DNA of 64,000 nucleotides. Source: Pisaster brevispinus (Eukaryota; Echinodermata; Asteroidea; Forcipulatida; Asteriidae). Shown here in pieces: positions 51,441 to 61,500 of the stretch. The DNA is taken from NCBI GenBank assembly GCA_023634235.1, contig JAMKCF010000136.1, positions 1 through 64,000 on the forward strand. The letters are read 5' to 3'. The notes under the pieces are model-generated. The model was not told where the DNA came from, searched no databases, and worked only from the letters and a program-made list of their open reading frames with translations. Every line of letters starts with the position of its first letter. Positions within the stretch are counted from its first letter, which is position 1. The translations under genes and the position numbers were made by a program.

Positions 51441-52080
51441 TCGGCATGTAACCGGGGGTCGAATTTTTGGAATAATTGACAGGTAGTACCCTGTCGCAAT
51501 TTTGAATTTTGGGGTCAGAAATAAACGTGCGATTTGACGGTGCAGCATTCTAGACTAGACTTCCCTGAATACCTTTTCTGTGTGGGGACATGGCCAAATC
51601 CCAAAACCTGGGCAATTAGGAGCTTTCTACCAAAAAGTGACACCATCTTTGTTCCCCAAAAAACCTCAATAAGTCATGGAATAAAATCGTTGCGGTCTTC
51701 AAATTCGAAACAGCACCATCGGCGGAGTTGTCCGCCAAAAGTGATTGCCAAAAATCGGCACGTTACCGGGGTTCGAATTTTTGGAATAATTGACAGCCAT
51801 TTTGAATTTTGGGGCCGAAAATAAAAGTGCGGTTTGACGGTGGAGAATGATAGACCAGACTTCCCTGAAGACCTTTTCTGTGTGGGGAATCATAGAGTAG
51901 GTTGTGTGGGGACATGGCCAAATTCCAAAACCTTGGGAATTATGAGCTTTTTACCAAAATGTGGCGCCATCATCGTGACCAAAAAGTCCGAGCCAGCACC
52001 ATCGGGGGAAGTGCCCGCAGCGAGTTGTCGCCACAGGCTATTTTGAATTTTTGAGTAACAAATTAAAGTGCGATTTGACG

Positions 52081-52160
52081 GCAAAAAAAACCCAATAAAT
52101 TTTCTTTGATAAAAGAAGTTGCGCAGTTAAATTTTGAACCAGTGGATCCGCCCCTTGAAT
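52081..52160 (+). repeat. Decayed edge of satellite B
   Basis: After GATTTGACGG the sequence can still be aligned to the B monomer but is strongly diverged: AAAAAAAACCCAATAAATT corresponds to the AAAAACCTCAATAATTC region, and TTAAATTTTGAACCAGTGG to TTCAAATTCGAACCAGCACC. The last recognisable monomers (51,790-52,080) also contain an insertion with a doubled TGTGTGGGGA motif. Confidence 0.75.
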
Positions 52161-53973
52161 GGTTAATTACAATATCCAGACCATCTGGAAGACTGTAGGA
52201 TTGTTATCAGTTAGTTTAACATTCATTTTGGAATAGGGCCAGAATATTTGAGATAAGCGTGTTATCAAGTGGTGAGGTTTTATTACTATGTCCCAAATGG
52301 ACTTTTCTGCAATCGAGGGTAAACAAGTGATTGGCATTTCGAGATGGTTATAAAGTTTTAAAAGTTGCCTCTGGACATCATTTCATATCTGGGTCAAAAA
52401 TAAGGCCAGTTTGACCAATCTCTGTTATTTCCGTCTTTTGTTTTCCATACTACGTTTGTTGGTTTCTGTATATTCAAAAGTTGGTCGCTTACCTTGACTG
52501 GCTTTAGTTTGGCTGTAGTTGTACCATTCCATGCACTGTGACTGCGTTGTCCGGTACGCCATTTTGTCAGACAGTAAGCTGGACCTTTCCATGCAGCAGA
52601 GTTGACCGCTCCTCTGATCTGAATGATTCACGTGATCGTCTGTATCGACCACTGGCAGACACTATTTCCTTCTTTATCGCTCTAGAGGGAGGTATATATA
52701 ACCAGAACTAGTGTAGAAAACTGAATTCTTCTTAGAATATCTGCATTTCAGCCAGCACAAACCATGCAGACGAATTTATATGGAAACAGTTAAAAAATGT
52801 GTGCTTATTGATCAAATTGAATGGTTAGCCAGCCTCTTGCTATTAGCTCCTACGACATTGAAAGATCGTTGCGACCTAATGAATTCAAATGATCTTATTT
52901 GACCAGTGAAATGTAAACTGTTAAAATTGAAATACTCCTTTGTTACTGTTGAACGTTGATGTGATGGAGCATTCGTTTTAATGAGCAAGACGTTTTAATT
53001 AAAAAAAAAAATAAAATATTTAATTGGCCGGAGAAAGACCTATGTTTGGGTTAAACTAAACAGAAAAATAGCATCTGGCGGGTGATGGCGAATGTGGACA
53101 GGGTCATTTTGAGACGCGAATTTCAAGAATCGATGGCATCGAGAGAATTTCGCTTCATCTGTTAGCTTAAACATAGACAAATGTTGACAAACTGCAGTAG
53201 TATGCCAGCCAGTTCAGTGTCAAATTAAAGGCGCAAGATTTCACTGCCCTTAGTTGTATTTTAAGTTTTCAATGGAACAAAAATTATATGTTCAACCATA
53301 CTTTCCAAAAACCCACTATTTCTTCTTCTGATTTAGGCTGCATTGAAAATGTGCACCATCTCCCTGGAAAAAAATCTTAACAGTTATATTCTTCTGGAAA
53401 TGAATGACAACCTAATCTGATGAAGTTCTTCTCAAGACTCTCAAACTTAGTTTAGAGAATGTTGATGCTTCTTTTGTCTACTGCATCTTACAGTGTGGTA
53501 TAAATTGCACCTAAATTGCCTCAGCAAATCATGTGAAGAGAAGCAACAGAGAAATGTTCAACAAAATGTCAAAAAGAAAAACCACTGACACAGAAAAACA
53601 GGTTAACAGGTGGGACCAACATTCCACTCAAGAGACTCTAGAATAATGGATCTGAAGCAGGGTATATAAGAGCATGGAAAGACAACGCCACAAATAAAAA
53701 GTCTCATGTGCACACTCTGGTACAAAGCACAGGAGTTGAGCTTTGTCGGGAGACTACAATAACCGTTGAACCAAGTGCACAAGTATGGTGTTCTGTGATA
53801 TTAAAATTTGGTATGTTTATCAGTCCATCGTTTCTCACAACTGAGATTAAGGACTTACACCGTTAGCTACAATTTGTGTTCGAAATGGGGCGTGGTGTAG
53901 CCACCCCGGCCCGCAATTGTGTCCTCAGTGTGAGCTTGGAATCTCCGGAATTTTTTACAGGATTTTTTGGAGT

Positions 53974-53992
53974 GGGGGGGGGGGGGGGGGGG
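53974..53992 (+). repeat. Poly(G) tract, 19 bases
   Basis: An uninterrupted run of 19 G, followed 54 bases later by a run of 12 G at 54,046-54,057. Runs this long can form G-quadruplexes and are prone to sequencing error. Confidence 0.95.
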
Positions 53993-54045
53993 ACTACTGT
54001 ACAAGAAGAAAACAGTGTGTTCAGTATGGGAACATTAGGCAGTTA

Positions 54046-54057
54046 GGGGGGGGGGGG
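54046..54057 (+). repeat. Poly(G) tract, 12 bases
   Basis: The second G run, close to the 19-base tract. Together with a C run at about 54,308-54,317 it gives a local cluster of G/C homopolymers in AT-rich DNA. Confidence 0.9.
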
Positions 54058-57010
54058 TCCTACCCTCTGCTCCATATCGGACATTGTAAAATTAGCCGGG
54101 CACCAATTTAATAAAACTGCTTGTGTACACAAACAAGTAGCAAAGCACAACAACATCTGCTTTAATACCAGGATAACATTGCCAGCTGAAATACCATATC
54201 TCATGTACCATCTAAGGCTGGTATTGGTTGCTAGAAAAAAAGGAAAAAAAACAAGGTTACCAAAATGTTAATTTCCATTACTGTGCAACGAAAATACTAC
54301 CATTTAACCCCCCCCCTTTTCGTCAGTCTTACCTTTAAACTGCCATCTTTAAGATGAGTGACTTTTGCAGCATATATTTCCAGAGGTTTCACTTAAATAA
54401 TCCCTTATTTCCGATGCATACACTGTGTACACGTGTGATTGTTGTGAGCCGACACACGTGTGCATCCGGGTTAAAACCGCAAGCATGCGTCTATTATTAG
54501 AAAACAAGATGGCGTCTTCCGTTTTTCATTATGATTGGTCGTATCTTAATAAATTTATTTCTAGTTGAGGACCAACAAAAAACCTCCATTTGTGATTTTA
54601 AATTTACATTATTTTATAATGTATAGACCCGTATTCTTTTTATGCTGGTCGGAATGAAACCTTCCGATTAAAAAAATTAAGTAGAAAAATAATGGAGTTA
54701 TCGTCTGCTCATCGACTGAGTTCTGAATACTAATAAGGTGACTTCACAAATCTTTATCAATGAAAATGGCTTTGTTTACGTTTGGGAATAAAATTGCTTT
54801 TGATACAAATTTCAGGGAAAACATTTCAGGTAACGAATGGTTATTTCTTATAAATAGGGGAAGTAAATATTGAAGAGTTTAGCTCATTTTCAGCAGAGTA
54901 AATCTGTATAAAGTGTGATTCTGGGCTGGTTTTCGACTTGAACCCATTAACAAAATCAGCACTGTAAAAAATTAGGGGCGTGGCCTGAATTGTACGCATG
55001 AGAACTTGCGCAGGTGATCCTGTAATTGACAGATGAAGTTGTGTGGTTGATGACAACCAAACTTATGCTCAGTGGGACAGATTGCTGTCATAGTTTTTGG
55101 AAAGACATTGAGGTATAAATAATATTTTGGGAAGTTGTTTCTGGAATGTGCATTCTTAAGCATAAATTTATCACTGCTTTGTTTGGATTTTCCACATCTT
55201 TACTTTTGCCCATAACTTGTTAATGCTGCATCCGGTCACCAAAAAAACTATGTTGACGTTTCAAAGAACTTATCGAAATTCCTAGTCATATGATGAAATA
55301 GGGGTCAGCTGTTTCCATGGAAACCGTTTATTTGACTTTAGGTCAAAAGTTTTGTAGGAAATTTGCTTGTCTTCTCAAAAATATTTGGCCTCGTTTTGGT
55401 AACATGTTTGAAGTAGTACTAAACTAAAATGGCTGCTGTCACAGGAGGGCATCATACAGACATGTTTACTGGCGCTTGCACAGATTACAGTCTCAGGTAG
55501 TTGAAGGGCACCCCTTACTTTGCTTCTTGGTGTCTGTCAATCCTAGGTACTGGAGGCACTGGCATACGCTGGGGTTAGTTTAGGTCCAAAAAGAACATTT
55601 GCAGGACTTGACCCCCAAAAACAAAATAACTCACTAAGGACCTATCCTTTCTCCCATCACACACACCCTCCACCTGCCCCCTCATAACAGTCAACCCCCA
55701 CTCCCCTCCCTTCCCCTAGTGTTTTGAGCATCTACCTTGCTACAGAGTGCAGCACCTGTGTATCAAGCTAAACTAAATGGAAGGTACAATCACTGATTCA
55801 GGAGTAGTTTTCTTCACATTAATGGATTTTTTTTTTCATGAGATATCTGTAGGCAATTGACCTTTCAACAGAAAATTGTTATAGAAAAATAAAATAATTA
55901 CTTCATAGGGTCGATTTGGTTTTGTTGAAACACTTTACACTATGATGAACTATTTGATTTTGTTTGAAATGTTGCTTTACTGCGAAATGAATACCTTCGC
56001 TTTGTTTTATTCCTGATGACCAGACCTTCACCACAATGTAACCATGTTCTCAATGGTATATTGCTCAGTCCAAACAGTATTTTGTTTGCTGTGAATTTAC
56101 CTTTGTAAGTACACATAGATTCACTTTCTGCTCGATTTTCAGTGTTTTGTGAAGACAGTGTTAATTAAGTTTCATTATATGATTGATTTTGTTTGCTTTA
56201 ACACAAACTGCGCATTAAACTTCTCTTTCCATATCAGTTTTGTCACATATCTTTGAAAATACAAGATGGCTGCTGTGCGATAAAGGTCTGAACTGCAGAC
56301 ATATTTACAAAAAAGCAGATCTTATCTATAGAAAAAAGACACAAAGAAATGTGTTTTCCCTTCTTTTATTTGAATACAAGAAAGAACAAATGGGCACAAA
56401 TTTATGTTCTTTTATTTCAATACAGATAACATCCTCAAGAAAGCAGTTTTTATTTCACAGTTTTTTCCACTGGCACATTGTATAGTGAACACAAAATAAG
56501 GTACAAACCCCAAATGAAGCCATTCTGTTACAACTTGGCTTATCCCAAAACCATTGCAGTTGATGATGCAAAGATACAACCAAACAACTACTTGTGTGAT
56601 TTGATAACTTTTCCAAAAAGAGACTTAAATTTCAATTCAATTTTGTGGTGTTCCCAATCATTATTATTTTCATGATGTAGGCCTATTGTAATTTGAACTA
56701 CATCCTATTGATGTGCCAGTGTACTTAAATATTTGTTTAAATTACAAAAATTAACCAGATCAAGTAACACAACTGACAGAATTCTAGAATATGATATCAA
56801 ATTCATATAACATTTTAATTAGTCCATTCCGATGAGCTTGTTCGAAATCAATTCAAAGCAAAAGCCACAGATTAATATTTGTTTGTCTTTGAATGAGGGA
56901 GACATCATTGAAAAAATTGTGAAAAACACCAAGAAGTCAATAGTTTAAAATTGGAAAAGAAAAATGTGGCTGCTGGGTGCCATTTATAAAACTAAGCTTA
57001 CGGAAGATCA

Positions 57011-57365
57011 AGGGATGTGATAGGCTGTTGCAAAAAAAAAATCTGAACTGTGAGCGCCAAGTGTGAAAGCTTGCGAGCTCGAAACCTACTTACATGCATT
57101 TATCTTTTGTTTTAAAAGCCCTAATCTGCACTCTAGGGCATTCTATTTGGTTTTATCTTCATGTCTTTTACGGTCTGAATTTTAAAAATATATATATAAT
57201 TTATTTATTTTTTGTTTTTTATACTTAAGAAAAAAATATATAATTATATATTTATTTTATTTGTATTTATTATTTGTTTTAATTTATTATTATTATTATT
57301 ATTATTATTTTTTTTTGGGGGGGGGGTTAACAAAAAACGAATAAAAACAGAGAAATCACATCCCT
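57011..57365 (+). mobile_element. MITE-like element, copy 1
   Basis: The element starts AGGGATGTGAT and ends ATCACATCCCT, an 11-base perfect terminal inverted repeat. The body shares TAGGCTGTTG, CTGAACTGTGAGCGC, GAAAGCTTGCGAG, AAAAGCCCTAATCTGCACTC and TTCTATTTGGTTTTATCT with the copy at 62,974. It encodes nothing. A low-complexity segment of A/T repeats, (TTA)n and a G run (about 57,184-57,327) enlarges its right part. I could not recognise a clear target-site duplication. Confidence 0.75.
57184..57327. repeat. AT-rich low complexity with (TTA)n and a G run
   Basis: Alternating AT, poly-T and a (TTA)n microsatellite lead into about eight T and ten G. The stretch lies inside MITE copy 1 and is mostly absent from copy 2. 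Confidence 0.9.
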
Positions 57366-57499
57366 GAAGGTCTCTTGTGGGGTCTTTTACACAAAGGAAC
57401 AATGGAGCCCACAAAGTTGTTCTTACTTCAACTTGGACCCCACAGAGGAATTCTTTAGAAAAGGGATCAATAAAACAACAATAACAGGACCCCACAAAC

Positions 57500-57780
57500 C
57501 CAATCCGTACGGTTGCGTGCATGAAACATGTGCTACGAAACGCATTGCTGGATGGCACTACGCGTACGCATCCTACATGTGCCTACCACTCCAGCATGGC
57601 AGACCTCCTGCGTTGCTAGAGACCAAACCATACAGGCAAGCGCTGTACACTGTGCCGCCATTGCTGGGGTATTGTCTGTGTGTACAAAACCTTGCGTTTC
57701 CAGCACCTCTGCAATGGCGGTGTGGTGTGCAGCACATTGCGCGTACGGATTGGTCTACAGAAATGTCATGCATGTGTAGG
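57500..57780. other. GC-richer island with inverted repeats
   Basis: This segment is clearly richer in G+C and CpG than its surroundings. CCAATCCGTACG at 57,500-57,511 is mirrored by CGTACGGATTGG at 57,742-57,753, and GCCGCCATTG near 57,653 by CAATGGCGG near 57,712. Both strands have open frames of 75-130 codons, but none resembles a protein I know. It may be a regulatory island, an old mobile element or chance; the role is unknown. Confidence 0.4.
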
Positions 57781-58129
57781 TCAATAATTTTTGAGGCATT
57801 GCATGCCATAGTGAGGTATTAATGTATATTCGGTTTGCCGTAACACCATGTGTATATCTACTTTGCTGTGTAGATTTTGTTCTTTGGGAACTAGGTCTTG
57901 CTTTATTCTGCTTTATTCAATCTACTCCACGGCAGTACACATGTATAAGTAACCTGTGATTTGAATTATATATTGGAGAGGGGCTCTAAGGTCAAATTTG
58001 ATTTTGTGATGCACTTATTTGTCAATGGTTAGAGCCCTTTTGAAAAAGATATTGCAAGTATCTGGCCTGACATTAAAACAGTGTCAAATGCCAGCTGTAT
58101 TTCCCACTCTTGCCGTGTGAAATTTGTTA

Positions 58130-58448
58130 TCATAAAAAACATCCAATGGCACATTTCAAATACATGGGCTTGTACATTTTTGGACAGAGAAATTTTAGTT
58201 CATTCAGGAATTTCAATGATATTTGATAAAAACAGGTTGAAATTAGCCTCATGACCAACACAAATAACTTGAGTGGACTGCTGTACTTGTTCCAAGAAAA
58301 ATTTAAGGCTCGAGGAGATTTTGAGAAAATCCTGAAATCAGGAAAAATCCTGCGAAACCACATGCCTGGACGACTCTATCTTTTGAAGAATGAGTGCAGC
58401 ACAAAACTGAGTTTGACCTGGAAGCCCTTCTTTGAAGTAAACACTCAC
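58130..58448. other. Intron start below exon f, palindromic simple sequence
   Basis: After the exon f donor there is no further NCBP1 exon. Around 58,324-58,362 the run AAATCCTGAAATCAGGAAAA is a near-palindrome (TCCTGAAATCAGGA), typical of old repeats. A plus-strand open frame from 58,251 overlaps it and continues antisense into exon f; I do not regard it as a gene. Confidence 0.5.
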
Positions 58449-58558
58449 CATTCATCCCAGCTCCAGTGGAATTGACAATTGCTGAGGTGATGAGAGAACC
58501 AATTGACAAACCGATCAGTGCAGTTGAGATTCATATTATCCAGTCTCTCGTAAAGGAG
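58449..58558 (-). CDS. NCBP1: NCBP1 exon f (last visible)
   Basis: 110 bp, 36 codons plus two bases. It encodes [20 protein letters not shown], then [16 protein letters not shown], matching the [23 protein letters not shown] segment of CBP80. The acceptor is AACGTACAAG and the donor GTGAGT (phase 2). Relative to vertebrate CBP80 about six residues between exons e and f are missing. The next exon is not seen in the window. Confidence 0.9.
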
Positions 58559-61500
58559 CTTGTACGTTAAATTAAGAATCACAACATGGACCTGATATCA
58601 TAACTTCAGCCAACAGCAGAAATTAATACCAAGGACATGTCCAAATTAGCCGCTGAGGCTTGGTAGTCACATGACATGCATTGAAGCATAGACGGCCCAT
58701 AGGAAAAGCCATAGCAACAACCGCAGCCACAGCCACAGCTGCAACCACAGCCGCAGCCATAGCAGCAGCCATAGCATTAGCCATAGCCGCAGACACTAAT
58801 TTGGACAAGGCCCAAGAAAAAAATATATCTACTGGCAGTGACTAGAGCAGGCGACTCACTTCGTGACAGTGAAGTAAATTACGAGAAGTCCCCTCGATCA
58901 ACTCAGCTAAGTAGAAGGCAGATTTCCCAAGTAGTACTTTAATAAGCAGGACAGTTCTTCTTGGAACTAAGAAGTCTGCCGGAATACCCAAAATCTACTC
59001 CATGGTAGTAGAATAACAGCAAGGTAAGCTCTTTTCTACATAAATAATCTACACAGCAAAGTACATGCAATGTTTCCGCGAGCCAATTTATTGTAAAAAA
59101 CTTATCTGGCTGACGGCCTGTTCATACTCGGCAAAATATTCCTGCACGAAGGCGTTTTTGTGCTTATTGCTTTGAGAGACTGGGCCCTTGGGCCGTACAT
59201 ACAGATTGTATATTTCATCATGTTATTCTGGAATTTGGGGTTATTGGTTAAATAATTCCGTCATTCACTGGTCCATGGATTCCAGTTTGCGACACACCAT
59301 GTATGTAATCTCACTAACATTAATTGTGATCAAGTGGGTTTTTATAGGAACTGATATCAGATACAAATTCATAATAAAGTTCTTGACAGAACCAAACATG
59401 ATAACAGTTACTGTGACAAACCTTTGATAAATACACTGCAAACGTCAGTGAAGTTCTAAATTATATGTTCAATTTTCAACACCAATGCAAGAATGATATC
59501 CTCTGAATTAAATACGCCCTCTGAATAACATTTCTTTGTGAAACAAATATTAACCTTCCTACTGGCTGACCATTCAATACCATCTACAGTGGTTTCCCAT
59601 GATGGCTACACTATGCCAGCCTGCAGTATGATATCATGTGGTGAATGTATCTGCACGGTATGCAGTCAACCCTCCCACTGTCTGACCGTTCAATCTCATC
59701 CACTGTGGTCTTGAACAGTAGATGTATTATACCAGCCTGCAGTATTTTATTGTACCACAATTAGTTCTGTTTAGAGTTGTGTCTTGGTGCAGTTGAATGC
59801 TTTCAAATGGTTAATCACCTCACTAGAAAACGTTACCAATAGAGTACAACATTTTAAAGGATACAACTTGAGGGAGAGAACTTGGTTGGAGTTTACACAG
59901 CTCCAGCAGGAGACTGGCGTAGGCTGCTTCCAGCTTGACGGGATGAGGTAAGTTGAAGAGCTGACCGAACACCACCTCTACAATCATGTAGTTGAGAGGG
60001 ACTCTGGCCTTGCCGTGATAACTCACTAACTGGGCAGCGCTGGAACAGCCGAATAGAGGTGAGGATATCATTCTTAAAATGTGTTTTCGACTTTCTCAGC
60101 TAAATTTTTCTGGTACAACAAACATTACTTTGCATAGACAATGTAACCTTTGTTTACAAAAAGAGTGACCATGTACATTCCAGAGCCTTTCTGGTAGGCG
60201 AGATACTACACTGGTCATACTGGAAATGTTTACATATTGTGTCATAATTTCTACATAAATTCAAGAGTTATAAAAATACGGGCTGAACACATTTTGAGAT
60301 GTGCCCCCTTTCTTTATATTGAAAGTTGATAAAAAAAAACAGACTGTGCAACCCCCATAAAATATAAGATTTAATGTTGTGTACAATTTGTGCCTGCAGG
60401 AAGTCCAGGCTCTGTGGCTCCTTTGTAAACATGTGATGTCACAGGTTAAATGATCTACACAAATCAAAAAAATACCGAAAACTTTAGAAGTAGGAATAAA
60501 ATCACCAACTGTTGGGTTTTTTTCAAGGAGATGTTTCATCTTCTAACGCCTCAAAGAAAAAGGAAAAGAATATCGTCTGGAAACTCACCACTCCTTGCGA
60601 TCCTTGACATAGGCAGTAATGATGCAGCTCAGTTGCTCTTCAACTAAGTACCTCTCAATGGAATGATGTCCTGGCATGGTGGGGCCCTGCAAAGATGAAC
60701 GGCCAACATTTCTTTTAAAACATTATCCGTTTTCATACCGGTTGAATAATGTGTAGATGAAAACTATACCGTCAGAAACTAACAATGGAGATGACATCTT
60801 GAAAGCATACTTGATGGGTATTATTATCAATAAAAAAAACCCTGATATATACTTCATTGTGTATACGAGTGGAAAACAGCACATTCCGACTGTTTGTGTC
60901 ACCAAAATTGGTCCCTTTTGCTTTTGCCCGAAGTGTGAATCGAGTTTCAGTAAGATTGGAAGATTTGCAATGCTTTTTTCTTGAAGACGAGCAGAATACA
61001 CTGTCTGAAAAGTCTAGATTCTACTTTATCTCAACCCTGGTTCTTCTCGGAAGCAGCAGTGTTCACAAAGAGAATTCAAAACATCGTCGTATCAGTGCAA
61101 AAACAATGTATTTCGCAAAAAAATGCTCCAAGCACAAATCGATATTGGTGCATACTTGTTTTGTGTGTACATTCAGGCTATTTTGACGAGATACAAGGTT
61201 TTGACAATTTCAAACTGGTGCGTAACTTCAGTGCTATTTTAGGAGATACAGCGTTTTTTGCACCGACATAACCTACACAGTTCTTATTACCAATCAAACC
61301 TCGGTTGCGTCTGTGTAGTCAAACATCCTGAAGACGAGCTTGGGTAGAGGGTAGTCCTCATTGTGGGGCGGGACGGTGAACTGCGACAAGGTGCGCTGAA
61401 GAGCCTCGCACAGGATGCTATCGAAGGACAGGTAGGAGCGAAGGTTGCTCTTCTGGTTCCAGTCGTCCCGACTGAGTTTGGTCGTCCGGGCCCACAGGCA

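Larger units (their letters stand above)
43501..52080 (+). repeat. Satellite B: ~315 bp tandem repeat array
   Basis: About 27 monomers lie head to tail in one orientation. Equivalent points recur at 314-315 bp (for example 48,415, 48,730 and 49,044). Landmarks are CTAGACTTCCCTGAAGACC, GTGTGGGGACATGGCC, AGGAGCTTTCTACC, CAATAATTCATGGAATAAAA, TTCAAATTCGAACCAGCACC, GATCGCCAAAAATCGGCATG, GACAGGTAGTACCCTGTC and AAAGTGCGATTTGACGG. The monomer has no visible similarity to satellite A. Several copies carry internal deletions near 44,350, 45,945, 46,195 and 47,885. Recurrent ORFs of up to ~105 codons exist on both strands because the monomer is 315 = 3 x 105 bp long. No protein family is recognisable. 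Confidence 0.97.
52161..57010. other. Single-copy AT-rich region, no gene seen
   Basis: I looked on both strands for conserved protein segments, in particular the remaining NCBP1 exons, and found none. The stretch contains homopolymer G and C runs, a C-rich stretch at about 55,640-55,720 and scattered short ORFs with no recognisable family. It is either intergenic or part of the large intron below the last visible NCBP1 exon. Confidence 0.6.
57859..59063. repeat. Inverted repeat pair, possible ends of an old transposon
   Basis: TACTTTGCTGTGTAGATT at 57,859-57,876 occurs as its exact reverse complement at 59,046-59,063. A second motif, AATCTACTCCAYGGYAGTA, sits inside each end (57,919-57,937 and 58,992-59,010) but in the same orientation. 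The interval includes NCBP1 exon 58,449-58,558, so it is not simply one intact element. Two separate small foldback elements of one family are more likely. Confidence 0.45.

Noticed and set aside
81..52080. CRISPR array
   Set aside because: The repeats are contiguous long monomers with no short repeat and unique spacer alternation, in a eukaryotic context.
81..52080. rRNA, 5S, snRNA, histone or tRNA gene clusters as the source of the tandem arrays
   Set aside because: No recognisable rRNA, snRNA or tRNA core sequences and no conserved coding frame occur in either monomer.
81..52080. CENP-B box in the satellites
   Set aside because: I looked for NTTCGNNNNANNCGGGN on both strands of both consensus monomers. 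The closest site in B (ATTCGACCCCCGG) fails at required positions.
43532..52084. ORFs of 60-130 codons on both strands of satellite B
   Set aside because: They follow from the 315 bp periodicity. Both strands are equally open, monomer deletions shift the frame freely, and no domain is recognisable.
52690..53670. TATA-like motifs (GTATATATAACC near 52,692 and GTATATAAGAG near 53,661)
   Set aside because: There is no downstream gene or other promoter evidence. Such motifs are expected by chance in AT-rich DNA.
57433..57822. Plus-strand ORF of 129 codons
   Set aside because: The other strand and other frames are open too, the composition is GC-rich and repetitive, and the product resembles nothing known.
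58251..58475. Plus-strand ORF of 74 codons beginning MTNTNNLSG
   Set aside because: It overlaps a palindromic repeat and runs antisense into an NCBP1 exon. No family is recognisable.
58623..58808. Minus-strand alanine-rich ORF
   Set aside because: It is a translation of a GCC/ATA microsatellite.
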